From Tenebrio molitor (lineage: Eukaryota; Arthropoda; Insecta; Coleoptera; Tenebrionidae): DNA of 64,000 nt. Where the stretch lies: contig NC_091046.1 of the NCBI RefSeq assembly GCF_963966145.1, positions 39,122,001 through 39,186,000 of the forward strand, read 5' to 3'. Below, piece after piece: positions 11,707 through 26,300 of the stretch (the stretch's first letter is position 1; the number at the start of each line of letters is the position of its first letter). The notes below the pieces were generated by a model. That model had not been told where the DNA came from, did not search any database, and worked only from the letters and a program-made list of their open reading frames with translations. A program made the translations under genes and the position numbers.

Positions 11707-12604
11707 TCGTTGCAAGTTCTACATTTAACCGAATATTTTCTAACAAATAAACACGTAGATAAATCAAGATATTAGCACAGACACACACTAATGTACAGGA
11801 GGACCAGAGAATCAACGTGGCTGATATTATATTCGAAGACAACTTAACTTAAATAGTTCCAACTTAAAGATTCGTTCTTTACAAAAAGGCAAACTTAGGA
11901 AAACGACTCCCAAAAGTAAAATTGGCAATAACTTTCTCTGGTTCTATCTGTCTAAATTTAATATCATAATTTTCGTCAAATAAATATAATGTTGAAAGCA
12001 ACGCGACTTTTTCGTGAACGGAGATGGAAAGTATCTGACAAGATTGCACCTAAACATCAATTATTCGTTCAAATGATTATGTTTGTGTGAGCGAAATATC
12101 TAAAACTGTCGTTTTACAAAAATGTAATTCTATATAAAAATGTGAAATTAATTTAACATTATTAAAGTACATTTTTATATTCTACATCACACTGGATAAG
12201 TTTATTTTAATAAAGCAATCGGCTTATATTAAATATATTAAAAAATAATTTGTATTTCGACATTTACCATATAAGTAAAGCACATTTATTATATACTTAA
12301 ATATTTGTGCCTCAAATTCCAGTTTGAAACCAGTAGAAAATATGAAAACCAAAAATCAGAAGCTTTCAGCAATATATTGCTTTGTAGAATTGATTTGGGC
12401 TACACCTACATTCAGATTTTTGGTTTATGACACATACAACAGCATAAATGAACTGACTTCTCTTACTGTTATCATGATTTATGGCTTTTGGTAATTAAAC
12501 ATTATTTCTAATTGGTAAAAAATCTTGTTCACTGTAATAACTTTTTTTCCTAGAAATCAGTTCTTATGCATAAGATTAATAATTGAAGTTTGAAATATTT
12601 AGAA
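11707..12604. other. Convergent 3' region between DNAAF11 and Rab10
   Basis: Very AT-rich. It probably holds the Rab10 3' UTR (minus strand). No element ends or exons seen. Confidence 0.4.
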
Positions 12605-13509
12605 CTAATTGCTACAGCAAGATCTAGAAGTGTTAGACTGCTGTTTTCTATCTACCAATACCCTATCGACATGATCCCCAGGCTCCCTGCCTGCTGTTTT
12701 ATCTAGAATAGCCTCTGCAAGGTCGTTAAAGGCTTTATCTATATTTATATTGGCTTTTGCAGAAGTTTCCATAAATCTGATGCCATGCTCACGTGCAATC
12801 TAGAAACACAACTTTATTATAAAGACAAATTTACAGGTCCACACAATTTACAGTTTCTCCTCGTTCCTTGCTTACTGTTCGTTTATCGGACATATCACAT
12901 TTGTTACCCAGTATCATTTTTTCCACATCTTCATTTGCATGCTACAAAATATGCTCTTGACAATATTCATGACTACTCATTCATGTCTCACCTCATCTAT
13001 GTTTCTTAACCATTTAACTATATTTTCAAAACTTTTCTCGTTTGTAATATCATAAACTAGCATTATTCCCATGGCACCTCGATAATATGAAGTTGTAATT
13101 GTGTGAAACCTTTCTTGTCCAGCTGTGTCCCATATTTGTAGTTTAATTTTTTTCCCTCTTAATTCGACTGTTTTAATTTTAAAATCTATACCTGAAAACG
13201 AACGTTTGAATTTGGCGCCTACTATGACCTCACCCCGAGTGTTTAAAAATATATCGCCAAAGTTAAATTTATCACACAATACAATGAAACGATTAAGTTG
13301 AATGCTAAAGATGCTTTCTTTGTGTTAAATGACCGTTGAATCAAGGAACAACAGCCAGGTTCAAGATCAAAGGTTAACTTACCTATGGTTGATATAAAAG
13401 TTGTCGTGAACGCATCGTCGGAAAATCTGAAAAGTATGCACGTTTTTCCCACTCCAGAATCGCCGATTAACAGCAATTTAAATAATAAATCATATGTCTT
13501 TTTAGCCAT
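12605..13509 (-). CDS. Rab10: Rab10 small GTPase
   Basis: Membrane-bound GTPase of exocytic and basement-membrane/ER traffic. Four minus-strand exons: 13509-13383, 13191-12992, 12941-12852 and 12799-12605; 612 nt, 203 residues, the normal Rab length. It starts MAKKTYDLLFKLLLIGDSG, which is diagnostic of Rab10. Visible are the P-loop GDSGVGKT, switch I TTFISTIG, the RabF motif IDFKIKT, switch II WDTAGQERFHTI, NKCD for guanine binding and ETSAKA. The C-terminus ends SRSCCSN, so the two prenylated cysteines are followed by two residues (CCXX) rather than being terminal. It is divergent from the TMBIM gene, with 863 bp between the two start codons. Confidence 0.95.
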
Positions 13510-14372
13510 TTCTTTTTAACAGGAAAATTAATTAATTTTTGACGTACAACTACAAAAACAGTAAAAACACTAAATCAGGTTGGTCAACATAAATCAAAAG
13601 TTCCTAGAATAGAGCTATTTACCGAAGCTGAAATTTTCCGAAACTGCAATATACATTATAATATATTTTTCTAATAAATGGATTGCAAAAAAATTCGTTC
13701 AAATTTAATTTGGTCCATTCTTTTAAAACTTTAATACAATTAATATGAACTGAACAAGAGAACAAGGTACAGTTCGTGGAAGTAAATACCATTCTTTTGG
13801 CGCATGAGCATAGTCGTCAACGTCCTTGTTGTCAGGTATGTATGATCTTTTCTGTCAATTGTCAGAAAATTCCAGAGAAGTTCTAGACTTCCGACAAACA
13901 GTAAAAAGTGGGTTAAGGTGCGATTGAAATTTATTTTGTGATAGTTTTCCTGGTTTATTAACAGTGACAATAAAAAGATTGCCACAGTAAAAGGTAATAC
14001 ATAATATTACAAGCCTTTGCGAACCATATCGAGTGGATTCGGTGTCATTGGCGTGCTCACAAGGCGTTTTTTCGTCAATGTAAATATTAACTTTTCGCTT
14101 CCGCTTTTATTAATTATTTTGTATTTTCATCTCTCCCGTACAACATTTTGCAGATTTTGATGTAGCGAAACAGAGTTGTATGTAATGCGTACATTCTTAT
14201 AATGTTATTGATTTTTATACAAATGATGACTCATAATCATTAAGTTGACGTGAAAGAAGCATTGCTCAAGAGTTTCGTGTGTTTTGTATTTTTCATTCGA
14301 GGGGCATAGAATTTGCAAATATTTGACTTATTTGTAGTAAATCTTCAGAGTCTGACTTGTTATTGTTTCAGG
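13510..14372. promoter_or_regulatory. Shared 5' region between Rab10 and the TMBIM gene
   Basis: The two genes start head-to-head, so this 863-bp AT-rich stretch must hold both 5' UTRs and probably both promoters. A TTTCAG just before the TMBIM ATG suggests a non-coding first exon upstream. No specific promoter motif can be defended. Confidence 0.5.
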
Positions 14373-17300
14373 ATGTCTTGGAATAGTGGGCCCTATCCCC
14401 AAGGTAAGTAAAAATGCATTTCTTGATAGTTGGTTCTTCTTATCTAAAACAATAGTTAAAATGATTTGGATAAGGTTAAATGGTTAGATTCACAAATAGA
14501 AATCTAAATCACGTTCTAAATATAAAAATAAAATCAACCAAGAGATTTGTAAATAGTACATGCTGGATACAATTTATACTAGAATTTCTTTATTATACCA
14601 TACCTACTACATATCTAGCTAATTTTAAGGATGAACTGGAGTAACATTGAAAAATGGCGAAATTTGCTTAAAATTGGCACAATAGTCCTTTCATCCATTC
14701 TAAAGTACTGTGCCAAATTTAAAAAAATTTGGTCGAGGAATTTTAAAGTTATTACCTTTTAAAGTTTCGGGATATTTTACACGTGTTCTTATGAGAAATG
14801 GAGCAATGGTCGCATAAAAATTGATAAAAAACATATTTCAAAAAGGCCAATTTTTCTTAAATTTTTCACACAAAATATCGATATCGTAGAATTTTCTAAT
14901 GAATTTACAAAAAAAGTCGGTCGAGGATTTTCCTTGTAATCGCTAATTACATGTGGAAAAACACGGTTTTTGAGGTTATGTATCTGTTTTAATTTCAATA
15001 AAAGTGAACAAAATGCATATAATTGACGTCGGTATGCAACATTACACTCATATCGCACGTTTTACTGCAGTTAAGCTTGTTTGACACGATGCTAAATTTC
15101 GTAGTAAATTTGTTAGAAAATGAGAGAGACCCTCGACAGGACCATAGTCTGTCTTTGTCAGATCCTGATTGTTCATTGGTCCTCTATCATTTACTAGTAA
15201 ATTTTCTCAAAAATTTAGTATCGTGTCAAACAACTTTAACAGAAATCAATGAAAATTGAAATTCAGTGTGCTTTTATTTACTTTCACGTACAGTCTTAGT
15301 CAAAAGATTGTAAAATCACATGTAAGTAATTATCTAAATATCAAGAAAATAAACACAAAATTTACTTGCAACTCATTACAATTCGTTTCCAAAAATTAAA
15401 AACTATTTTTTCAAATATTGATTTCTCGTAATAAACGTTTCATAGCATTATAAGAATTCCGCAACTTTTTGCTGAGATTGTTACTCCAGTTCATCCTTAA
15501 AGTCATTTAGGTCAAAATGTTAGCAGTATCTATTCGTATGTATATCTGTGAAATGAAGCGCCAAAATGTGTTGATAACAGGGATTTAGGGGTAGTGCACA
15601 ACAATATCTTACATTATAAACATTTCATTTGAGTTTTTTAGGCCCGGTTTATTCACCTTCAAGTAAATTTATCTGGCCAGTAGTTGCTATGATTTAGAAT
15701 CTGCTATTGGTAGATCCATGGTAATTACCGTTCAAATAATAGTTATTTACATAAAAGTCACAAAAATCTCACATTACTGAAAAGGAGCTAAATTGAAATA
15801 CGAGGCACTTTGTGCCGAGTATTTTAAAGCTCCTAGTCAAGTAAGAGTAAAAAAGACGAAATTTACAAGTTTTAGAAATTTTTTTTTACAAATTCTACAA
15901 AAATCAAGTTTGTCAATTTTGTTGGCAACTATAGTTACAAAGTAAACAACATCGAAAAAATTTCATCAATTTTGTGCGCGTGTTGTGAAAATTGTTCTTT
16001 TTTAAAGCATCTTTTTTATTTTGCGTCTTGTAAAGTCTTTACAGTCCGGAATTAGTAGTTTATTTACACACGAACGAGTTGAATACAACGTTTTTTTGTT
16101 CTCCAAATCTCTTAAAATCTTTTAAAATAACTTGAAATTTCGTTTTGACAAGTTGTGATATTTATCAAAATCCGTTCACACAGGAGAAAATTCCCAAATT
16201 CTGACAGTGTCGAACAAAAAATTCAATTTTCCTGCGCGTAAATAAGCAGGACAATGTTGTTTCCAAGACGATTTCCGGAAAAGTTACTTGAAGGTGAATA
16301 AACCGGGCCTTAGTCTAATTGCTTAAACTTTCTACCGAGTGTTATGGAAGTCCACGTAATAAATTTAACCACCAATAGAACTCGTTACAATAAACTTTTT
16401 TTTTATTTATCATTTTTTCGGCATATTCTTCCAAACAGAGTTAAAATTAAATATGTATAATTTGAACCCTAAAATATATACCCGCTCATGTGTTTACACA
16501 TCCATTGATAACGAAGCACGAAAAAAGAATTACTCGAATGAAAAACAGTAAAAACTGTTCGTATTAGAACAGCGATCGTTCTTTTTTCAAAAAACTGTAA
16601 AGTTTTTACCGCACAGAAACATTTTCACTCACTTTTTCGTTTCAATTCACGATTATCCCATGAGCGAAGTCTCAAATTAGGGGTTAGAAAAATATAAAAA
16701 ATATCCGATTAAAAAAAGATCAATATGTAAATAGTAGTTTATTTGACGAGTTTTTTTTTTGGCACGAGTGGGCCAATTTACACACGAACGAGTTGAATAC
16801 AACGTTTTTTTGTTCGACGAGCCCCTTAAAGGTTCCAAATCGCTTAAAACCTTTAAAATTAGCTTGAAGTTTCGTTTTGACAAGTTGTGACATTTATCAA
16901 AATCCGTTCACATATAGTTTGTTTTTTAATCAAAGAACCACAACACCGCAATTTACACCCAAAATAGAACTGACAACATTGTACACTTCTGCTTAGGGTG
17001 AAAAATCTCATATAAAAATTGAGGTTATTAGAGATATTAGCAGGACAGCATGTTAATAAAGTTAATAACAACTAATAACAATTAATTTGAGAGTTTAATA
17101 AATGTCTTACTTTGCGAGGCATTTTTAATAACACATTCAAATTTTAGATGCGAGTTTGCGTACTTTCAAGGACATTAAAAATGACAGGCGTTGGCTGATA
17201 TAGCCAACAGATATCAGTAAATTCCCTAAATTTAGTAAAATTTTATATGTGCAAACCTAAATCAATAGGTTGTGGTTCTTTAATTAAAAAACAGACTATA

Positions 17301-20300
17301 GGAGAAAATTCACAAATTCTGACAGTGTCGAACAAAAACAATGTTTATTTTAAAAAGTTCTATTGGTGATTAAATTTATTACGTGGACTTCCATAACGCT
17401 CTGTATAATTAGTAGTAGTATACAGGGTGTCTCAGCTAAGACTTTCGAGCCTAATAACTCGGTTATTTTCCAAAGAAAGGATTTTTGTGAAATTTAAAAT
17501 GCAGATATTTTAGACGGTGAAGAATAAAATCCCATTAATGCAATTACCCAAGTCTTAAAAACGTAATTTTTACATGCCTTTTTAAAATGTTGAATTACTT
17601 AAGATTTACATAAAAAATTGATCGTCAATAAAAAAAATGCTGTAGGGAGAAACTCGTCCTCGAAAGACGTCTGGTTTGCAAGAAAAAAGCAAAAAACTGT
17701 GTTAAACGTAGCTGCAGATGCAAAAATGTAGACGCGTATCAAACAAACGCGCTATTTTGCAGAATTTTGGTCATCCCTTTTCGCACAAACGCAGGTGACA
17801 TAGTAGACAAATTTACACTACCGCCAGCAGCGATGCCAGTTTCACTCATGTTATAAAGCTTGCGACACATTCAACTATGTCACCAACGCCTACTGCGATG
17901 AGACAATCATTAATAATGACGAACGACCCCGTATTTTTACAGATGGGAAAGGTGTAAAATCCGTTTTTATTTGAAAATAGATATGTGTAAAATCCCCCAA
18001 AGCATGATTAATCGTACATCCCGATTATAGCGATAAATATACATTGTAAATCAATACAGTACAAAAGTGCACCTAAACATGTGATTTCCTGCAATAATAT
18101 TTTATTACATACCTATCTACCGGGTGGGGCATCGTATACGCGCACGCGAGAAATCGCGACTTCTAATTAAATAAAATATACCTTATCAATAATTAGTCAG
18201 GTATATAAAATTTCGCCAATTTTATTTAATTAGAAGTCGCGATTTCTCGCGTGCGCGTATACGATGCCCCACCCGGTATAGTAAATTTAAAAAACTCCTG
18301 GACTGTCAAAATTAAATTTTAAATAAAATGTTTGTTTTGACTGTACCGACATCAAAATCTAGTTATAAAATATATTTAGGTTATGTTTTCATTTTTAATC
18401 ATTGAACTAAAAATGTTTTGAATCATTCACTGCTTTCAGCAATTGAAGTGAAATGCAGCAACTAAATGAATTAGAGCAATTTAATCAAGTTTATAAAAAA
18501 TACGCGACAAACTGAAAACAGGTACAACAACCAAAATCATCCAAAATAAACTAACCTGTTTCATTTATTCAGAAGAAAATTATTTAACACTTGATTAACA
18601 CTTATCTCTCCAAAATTTTGATTTGCGAATCACAAGAACGAACACCAATTCTTAGTTAACAATACTGGATCGGCACAAATTTGTAATTTCTTTCCGTTAT
18701 CACTTTTTTGTTTGTTCCTCATAATAATTTCTTATGGCCCTCTTCTCTCGCGCCAATAGAACCACCTAGTTCGTTTTGAACTTTCCATTTTAACCTTTTT
18801 ACAAAATACACTTAAATAATTTTGCAATTAAGGCCCGGTTTATTCACCTTCAAGTAATTTTATTTGAACGGTAATTACCATGGATCTACCAATAGCAGAT
18901 TCTAAATCATAGCAACTACTAGCCAGATAAATTTATTTGAAGGTGAATACACCGGGCCTTATTTGATAATCAAAATCAAAAAATCAAAAATCCACCAACA
19001 CCATTTTACCTCGAAAATAGAACCGACAACGTCGCCAACTTTTGTTTTTAGTGTGTTTGCAAGTGAGAAAAAAGCAGGATTATGAAAGAAAACCGTTGAC
19101 AGTTGTTTTGGTCGTACTTCATCGTGTTTTAAAAATTGTTCGAAGCAGTAATGAGCGCTCGTTTTAATTTAGCGGTTAAAAGATTCCTTGTTTTTCAAGG
19201 CATTTTTATAATTTGGTATTTGTGACAAACCGAATGTCAAATTTTGGCAGGAGGTTGGGTTCAAGCTTATTCTATGGATTTCTTTTTTCTGCTAACATAA
19301 TTCAACAGGTGGTTTTTGATTTTGAAACAGATTATATTTCAATTTTTCGTCTGTCATATATCGGTGTTCATTAAAATTTCCCGTCAAAGTTTAAGAGTCG
19401 GTTGTGAACGCACTACGGATGACAACTCTTATAAAGTTGTTTAAATCTAACCTCACTTTTGGCATTGTTTGTACTAGAGTTTGGAAAACTAACATAATTT
19501 GAATACTAATTTGAGGTAGGAAAAGTGAAATATTTCCTAACAAGGGCGGAATAGTAGATTACATACCGAGGTGGTATTTTTTAGCTACGGCTACGCCTTG
19601 GTAAACTATCTATAGCTCTCGACAGGAATGAAACACATTCCCACCGAGCTTTGTATACTATTTTATTCGGAACCATTACATTTTTACTAAATAAATAATA
19701 TTTGATGCAGATTCATTTCTACTGTTTTTCGACTTCCAGTAAGTACGCCGCTGGAAAACAGGGCGGGAAGTGGCCTATTACTGACCAAGAGAGGGAAGTA
19801 AAAACAAAAAGGAATGGTTAACTTTCCGCCCTCCTATAAGGTTAGGAATGCGCATATTAGAATACGATTCCGAATAAATAATATTTCAACATTAAAAGTT
19901 CAATTTTAATCGTTTCCTGAGATACGTAACTTGAAATCTGTCAAAGATAACCTCAAAATTTACAACTATGTAATTTATGTTTTTTTTTAATACCGATTAA
20001 ACTAACACGAAAAATATTGTTCAATATTCAATGCGTTGTTACTTTCAAGTTGTTCGGCCTGTTTTGCATATTCTTCAATATCAAATGATTCACTTGTATC
20101 GTTTGTTCAGTGAGAGTTTGGTTGAAATAAAAATCACAAAATTTTACGCAGACAAAGTACAGCCTGATCAACAATGACTGAACCTGTTGGCAATGAAACA
20201 ATTGAAATTGAAAAGTACTTCTGTCTTTTGTCTCGTAATTGGCACTGACAGGATTTTTTAACTTGAGACGACATTAAAAACCTTTTTGGTAATGTCAGTT

Positions 20301-23300
20301 ATGTTTATGCTATTACAAAAATGAACCTTTCATGGTAAATGTCAAATTTGCCAAATTTCATTGTCACCAACAGATTCAGTCATTCTTGATCACACCGTAC
20401 TACCTAGCGTAAATTGTTTATTCATTTACCTTCAAGCAGTAACATTTTTTGCCCTGAAATTATGCTCTAATTAATGTATTCTAGTGCATTTTGTAGTGTT
20501 GGGATTTCCGTAAATTTACTCAAGCGAACAACTTAAATGCCTTCATAAAGTTTGTTTTTTTTTTTTTACAATCAAAATTGTTTCTCTATAGTAACGAAAG
20601 CAGAATAATCATGATTCCGCTTTTTAATTTATAAATACCTAATTAATAGTACCAAATTTAATTTATTTTTCAAACTCCAGTAGAAAAAATCGTATATTAT
20701 GCAATACATAGGAAATCAAAGTTTTTCCGTACACGGCATGTTTGATCTCGGCTATCGCCTCGGTAAAAAAATCACATGCCTAATACATACGGAAAAAAAT
20801 TACATTTCCTAACTTATTGATTGTACAAATAGCTATTATATTGTCGTATATTTTTTATTTTCTCAATTGGTTTAACATTAATATTGCATTAATTTAACAT
20901 TAATATTCGGGGCACTTTTCCAGATTCCGCATTATTATCGGAAATTTTCGCATTGTAAATTAAAAATGTTATTTTATGTTAAATTTTAAAACATTAATAT
21001 TAGTATAGTATCTAGGTTTTTCCATTCAGAAATAACCCTCTCGTTTTTGATTGCTTAAAAATAATATTTCAAAGTACTTTGTGTGAATTGCCTAGTCTAC
21101 TTAAATTATCAAAATTGGAAATCTTAATAGGTATCTCATCTGATTTTCAATACTTTTTGTAATTAAGTAAAATGCGAATTATTTTATCTAAATTCCAGGT
21201 AGAGTGAAGTATCATGTTTGTATCTCGTAAGTGTTTTGATAATTATGACGACAAGAATGTTGATTAGCACTGCACTATTACTTGATAGTAATATCCGTAA
21301 TAGTGTATGTACTCCGGCAAAATTGCCGTGCCGCCGGGTGGTGGAGGGTTAGTGGTTAGCTTTATGAATTATTTTGTAAATATCATAAATAATAATTTCT
21401 AACTCATTGTATTGACTAATAATAAATAATAAATTTATAGTACCGCAATCGCTTTTTAAAAATTTGAAAATTTTGGACTTAGAGAACACATTGGTGGTTG
21501 AAATTCAAAAAGGTATATTATTATACTCATGTCATATCGTGAGGAAATTCCTTAACATTGACACAGAACATAAAACACAAAAAAGTCTAAATGTGGAGGC
21601 AAGACGCCGGTAATTATGTTGATAAGCACTGCACTATTACTTGATAGTATTATCCGTAATAGTGTATGTACTCCGGCAAAATTGCCGTGCCGCCGGGTGG
21701 AGGTGGGATACGAATAAATTTTTTTCACTACTAGTAATAAAGTCTAGCGTTATCGGTTGTCATAGAACACTGAGAAGTTTCGTTTTTCTACGTTGGCTCA
21801 GTGACAGGTAATAGTTATTTATTTAACGAGTTCGTGTGTAATTTGGGCTTTTTTTGGCATGAGTGGGCCAGTTTAAAACTCGAGTGAAACGAGAGTTTTA
21901 AAGGTCCACGAGTGCCAAAAAAGCTCAAATTACACAAGAACGAGTTGAATACAACGTTTTTTTGTTCGACGAGCCCCCCCAAAGGCTCCAAATGGCTGAA
22001 AATCTTTAAAATTAGTTTGACGTTTCGTTTTGACAAGTTGTCAAATTCATCAAAATCCGTTCACACAGGAGAAAATTCTCAAATTCTGACAGTGTCGAAC
22101 AAAAAATAATTTTTCATTATTAACCAGTGGTGAATAATGGAACAACCGTCACCTAGCAACGAAAGATTGTCGTCTATTTCAATGGTTAACGTAGACGATT
22201 TTCATACCAACTGTCAAGAAATGACAACTCGGACCCGTCGCATCCGACAAAATAATTTGATTAATAATTATTATCAGAAAGGGTTTTAACGTATCTAGTA
22301 GTGAAAAAAATAGTATATAAACTACGGTGGAGAAGTCCCTTATAGCCTGCGTGCCTTACAACCCTCGGCGCGCCTCGGGCTCTAATCTTGGCGCTTTGGC
22401 TATACTCATGAACTTCTCCACCTTGGTATATAATATACTATTCTTTTACAGTAGTTATAGTATTTTTAACCTGAATAGAAATATTGACTAAAATCATAAA
22501 TCACATCAACAAAGAAACAGATCTTAAAGCACCCCATCGGGTAATTTATGGTGGGGTGTTAAATAACCTCAGCCCAACGGGCAAAAATGACCGCTTTCTT
22601 ACCTGTAAGTGGATTGTAAATTACCGGATGGGTGCTTTAAGATCTGTTTCTTTGTTGATGTGATTTATGATTTTATTCAATATTTCTATTCGGCGTAAAA
22701 ATACTATACACTCAGTTTCGATGTTGTATATTTACTAGAGGTCTAGCGTTCGAACTCCGAAGTGAGTGATGGGTATTAAAAAATAATCACTAGATTTTCT
22801 AGATCTCGTTTTATCTTATTTACGTGACAGATTTCTTTGACAGAGGTTTCAAATCTGAATTGTTTAACCAAATTTCGGTTGTTCCCCAGAGATCTGTGTT
22901 GGAGTCTTTATTCTTTGTACTATACAGATGACCTAAGTGCCAGATTAGATGTTCCTCAATTTGTTGTATGCTGATAATTTGAAAATTCATCATCGGGTCA
23001 GAACTTTAGGTGATTGCATTAAATTGTAAAATACATAATATTAATGTGGTACTGTGAGAATTACATATGTATTTGTTTTTAATCGAAGACAAGTGCTTTT
23101 TTGTTAGTTTTTCTAGTAAGAACTACATATCGAAAAATAGAAAAAAAGACAAAGTAAACTGGTAGTTGAGTAGTTGACGGCTTTGGTTTATTGTGATGGA
23201 TGGAAATGTATATTCACATTTATCGTAAAATATGTGGAAATTGGTTTCTGGGACGATTCATGTTTGCAGGTAAAACTTAGTCATTTATTACTTATTATGT

Positions 23301-26300
23301 ACTTTCACTCAAATGAGCTGATTTCAAAGATAGAGAAGGATTATTTAGACATAATAAAAATACAGTACACAATGAAACAGTAATCAAATTCAATGTCTAC
23401 GAGAACAAATGGCAACTGTGATCAGCAGTCGACAGCTGTTACACTACTTGTGAGGCAGGACAGACATCCATGTACTTTCATCTTAATATTTACAAAATGT
23501 GCGCTGCAAGCTCAGTCTTAAATCCTTCTCCTCCTTTGTCATTTTCACATAACTTCTTAAGTGCACACATTTATTTTGGCAACATATTTAATAGATACTC
23601 TCTCTTCTGGAAGATCTTCTGTATCATTTCTTGTCCCAAAAGTTGTGCAGCCTAACCAACTTGTAAAGCACAAATCCCAGCCCTGCATGCTGCTACCTTC
23701 TGCTCCAACTTCTTCAAAATGTCTGGTAAATTGATCCAATAACTTCAGTTCCTCTATTTACAACAAATTGTTATGCCGTTTTCTTGAACGAAATAGTTTA
23801 TAACAATAATTTTTTTCTTGCAACTTAAAAATATGGAAATTAAGGACAAATAATGTAAATTACGAATATTGGAAAAGCAATCATCACAATCAAATTCCTA
23901 GAACACCGAGCAGTCGAAAAAATGATAAATAAAAGATATAAAAAGTACAGTTATAATATATTTTTTCTATTATTGATTCAAAAAATTGAAATTCACGCAT
24001 AGTTATCGGTGCCTGAAGTGGGTCATTTTCTAACGTGTATTTCTTTTTGCATTGTTAGTAAGATCGAAACCATAGAAACCATACAAAACAATGTGTGAAA
24101 TGCGATTTCACGCACACGACTATTTCTGTGTTTCACTTCACGCACTGTATTTTATTAGTTACCTAGCAACATGGTCACTGCATTGAAACCTCAGAGTTCC
24201 TTCAAAAATTTGAATTTTTAATTTCAATTTTTTGAATCAATTATAGAAAAAATATTGTTTATATTTCGTGCGTGAAGATGTTTTTGTGCATTCAAAGGCT
24301 TATACTGCCTCGACCTTCGTCTCGGCGTAAAAGACCTTTTCATGCACAAAAAACACTCTCTTCACGCACTTAATATAAAAATAACTATTATTTGACGAGT
24401 TCTTGTGTAAATTGGAGTTTTTTAGCACGAGTGGGCCAGTTACCCACGAGTGTCAAAAAGCCCCATTGACAACACGAACGAGTTACAACGTTTTTTTGTT
24501 CGACGAGCCCCTTAAAGGCTCCCAATCGCTTAAAATCTGAATTAGCTTGACGTTTCGTTTTGACAAGTGGTGACATTTATCAAAATCCGTTCACATAGGA
24601 GAAAATTTTCAAATTCTGACAGTGAAGTGTCGAACAAAAAATAACTACATATTTAAGGCCACATGAAAACAGTATTGTTTTAATAAGTTTGCACATGTTT
24701 GGGAGATGCACAATCGTCATTCGATCAGTGAAATTAAGCAATGTCAGGTGCTGTCAGTTTGCTTGGATGACCGGCAGGAACCCTGTTCCATTCTAGCTTG
24801 AATACTTCATATCTTCATTACTTAATTTCAGTATTGTCTGTAATCCTAATCAGTAATCTACACAATATTTTACCAAAATAAATATATTTTTCTACGATCG
24901 TTCAAAAAGTGAGTGTTTATTGCATTGTTTTTAGTGGTGGAAGAAGTACCTCTTAATTCCGCTAGTCCAATAAAGTCTTTATTGCACGTATCTGTCAACA
25001 GTCTGTCTACGATCATGCAAAAAGTGAGTGTTGCATTTTTCACACACGACGCACAGGACTGAACTATTGTTTTTTCTAGTTTTTTTGTTCGATCGTAGAA
25101 AAAATGTTGTATGCAACACATGCAAAAAGTGTTATTGCACTTGACGTGTTGTCCCACTCGCCTGCGGCTCTTGGGACAATTTTCACGTCGCGTGCAATAA
25201 TCATTCACTTTTTGCACTTGTTGCATAAATAACTACACTGCCCTAAAAAAGTTAAGGATATTGCTGTTTGTGAACAAGAAAGGAAGAACAGGGATCATAA
25301 TCGATACACATGTGTAATTATTGCATTCATTTTCAGCCAAATGAATACAGAATGCAACTGAAAAAAAAGTTAAACCTTTGAAATTAAATAAAATTAAAAT
25401 TAAATGAAATAATTTTTGTTTTGATTTCAAATAATCGGTATTTCGTCCTCGTACCCGTATAATTTCTCTAATACGACGAATTAAGTTGTCAATCTCTTCT
25501 TAGGGAATCTGTTGCCACAAAATAGGGAACAAGTCACTCAATTCCCGAATATTCTCTGGATAAGGCAAATAGTCTGCCAGAGTATTTCCAAGGTCTCAGG
25601 CGGGTTCAATGGGGTTGAAGTCCGGAGATCATGCAGATAGCTGAAAATGTTGAATTTTCTGCAAATCTAAGGTTTCCAAAACCAATCGTATCCTGTGCAG
25701 ATGAGCGTTATCATTCACATATCGAGAACATCCTTAACTTTTTTGGGGCAGTGTATTAAAAAATAGTGCTTTCGAAGGATTTATCATTACTTAATGGATA
25801 TATCCGTAATGAAATGATAAATAAATATGGTCTCCATGCCATGCCTGCTTTTATATTAATAATTATTTACTTTATTAATATAAATTATCGTGTTAACGTA
25901 GATATTTGTGTTTCACAAAATTGACAAATTGATCGATAATTATCTTTTATCATGCTGTGCGATCGTTAAGTAAATACTGATCGGCGATTGGTCGTGGGTC
26001 GTGGAGTCGTGGAGAAATACACTCACCGGCAAAAAAAGCGGAACACTAATTAAACAACAAATTTATTCTCATAATACCTATTTTGATGTATTTTGGACAG
26101 GATGCGATGATAGCAAACATAACCTTGAACGTTAGCATAGGCTATTTTATTAGCAATTTCGCATAAAAAGAAATTTTCTGCATAAAAAATCTTCCCTTCT
26201 TAAATTTACAATTTTTATAATCAAGAATCCTGGGTAGATTTTATAACTATTGTCATTTTTTATTGTTGTTAACGTCTAATTTAAGTACAGAACGTAAAAG

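Larger units (their letters stand above)
16333..17405. mobile_element. DNA element with about 47-bp terminal repeats, host of two nested insertions
   Basis: The left end has GTTATGGAAGTCCACGTAAT followed by AAATTTAACCACCAATAGAA; both are inverted at 17357-17400. It contains an F1 element (16735-17337), which contains another MITE (16913-17302). Confidence 0.8.
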
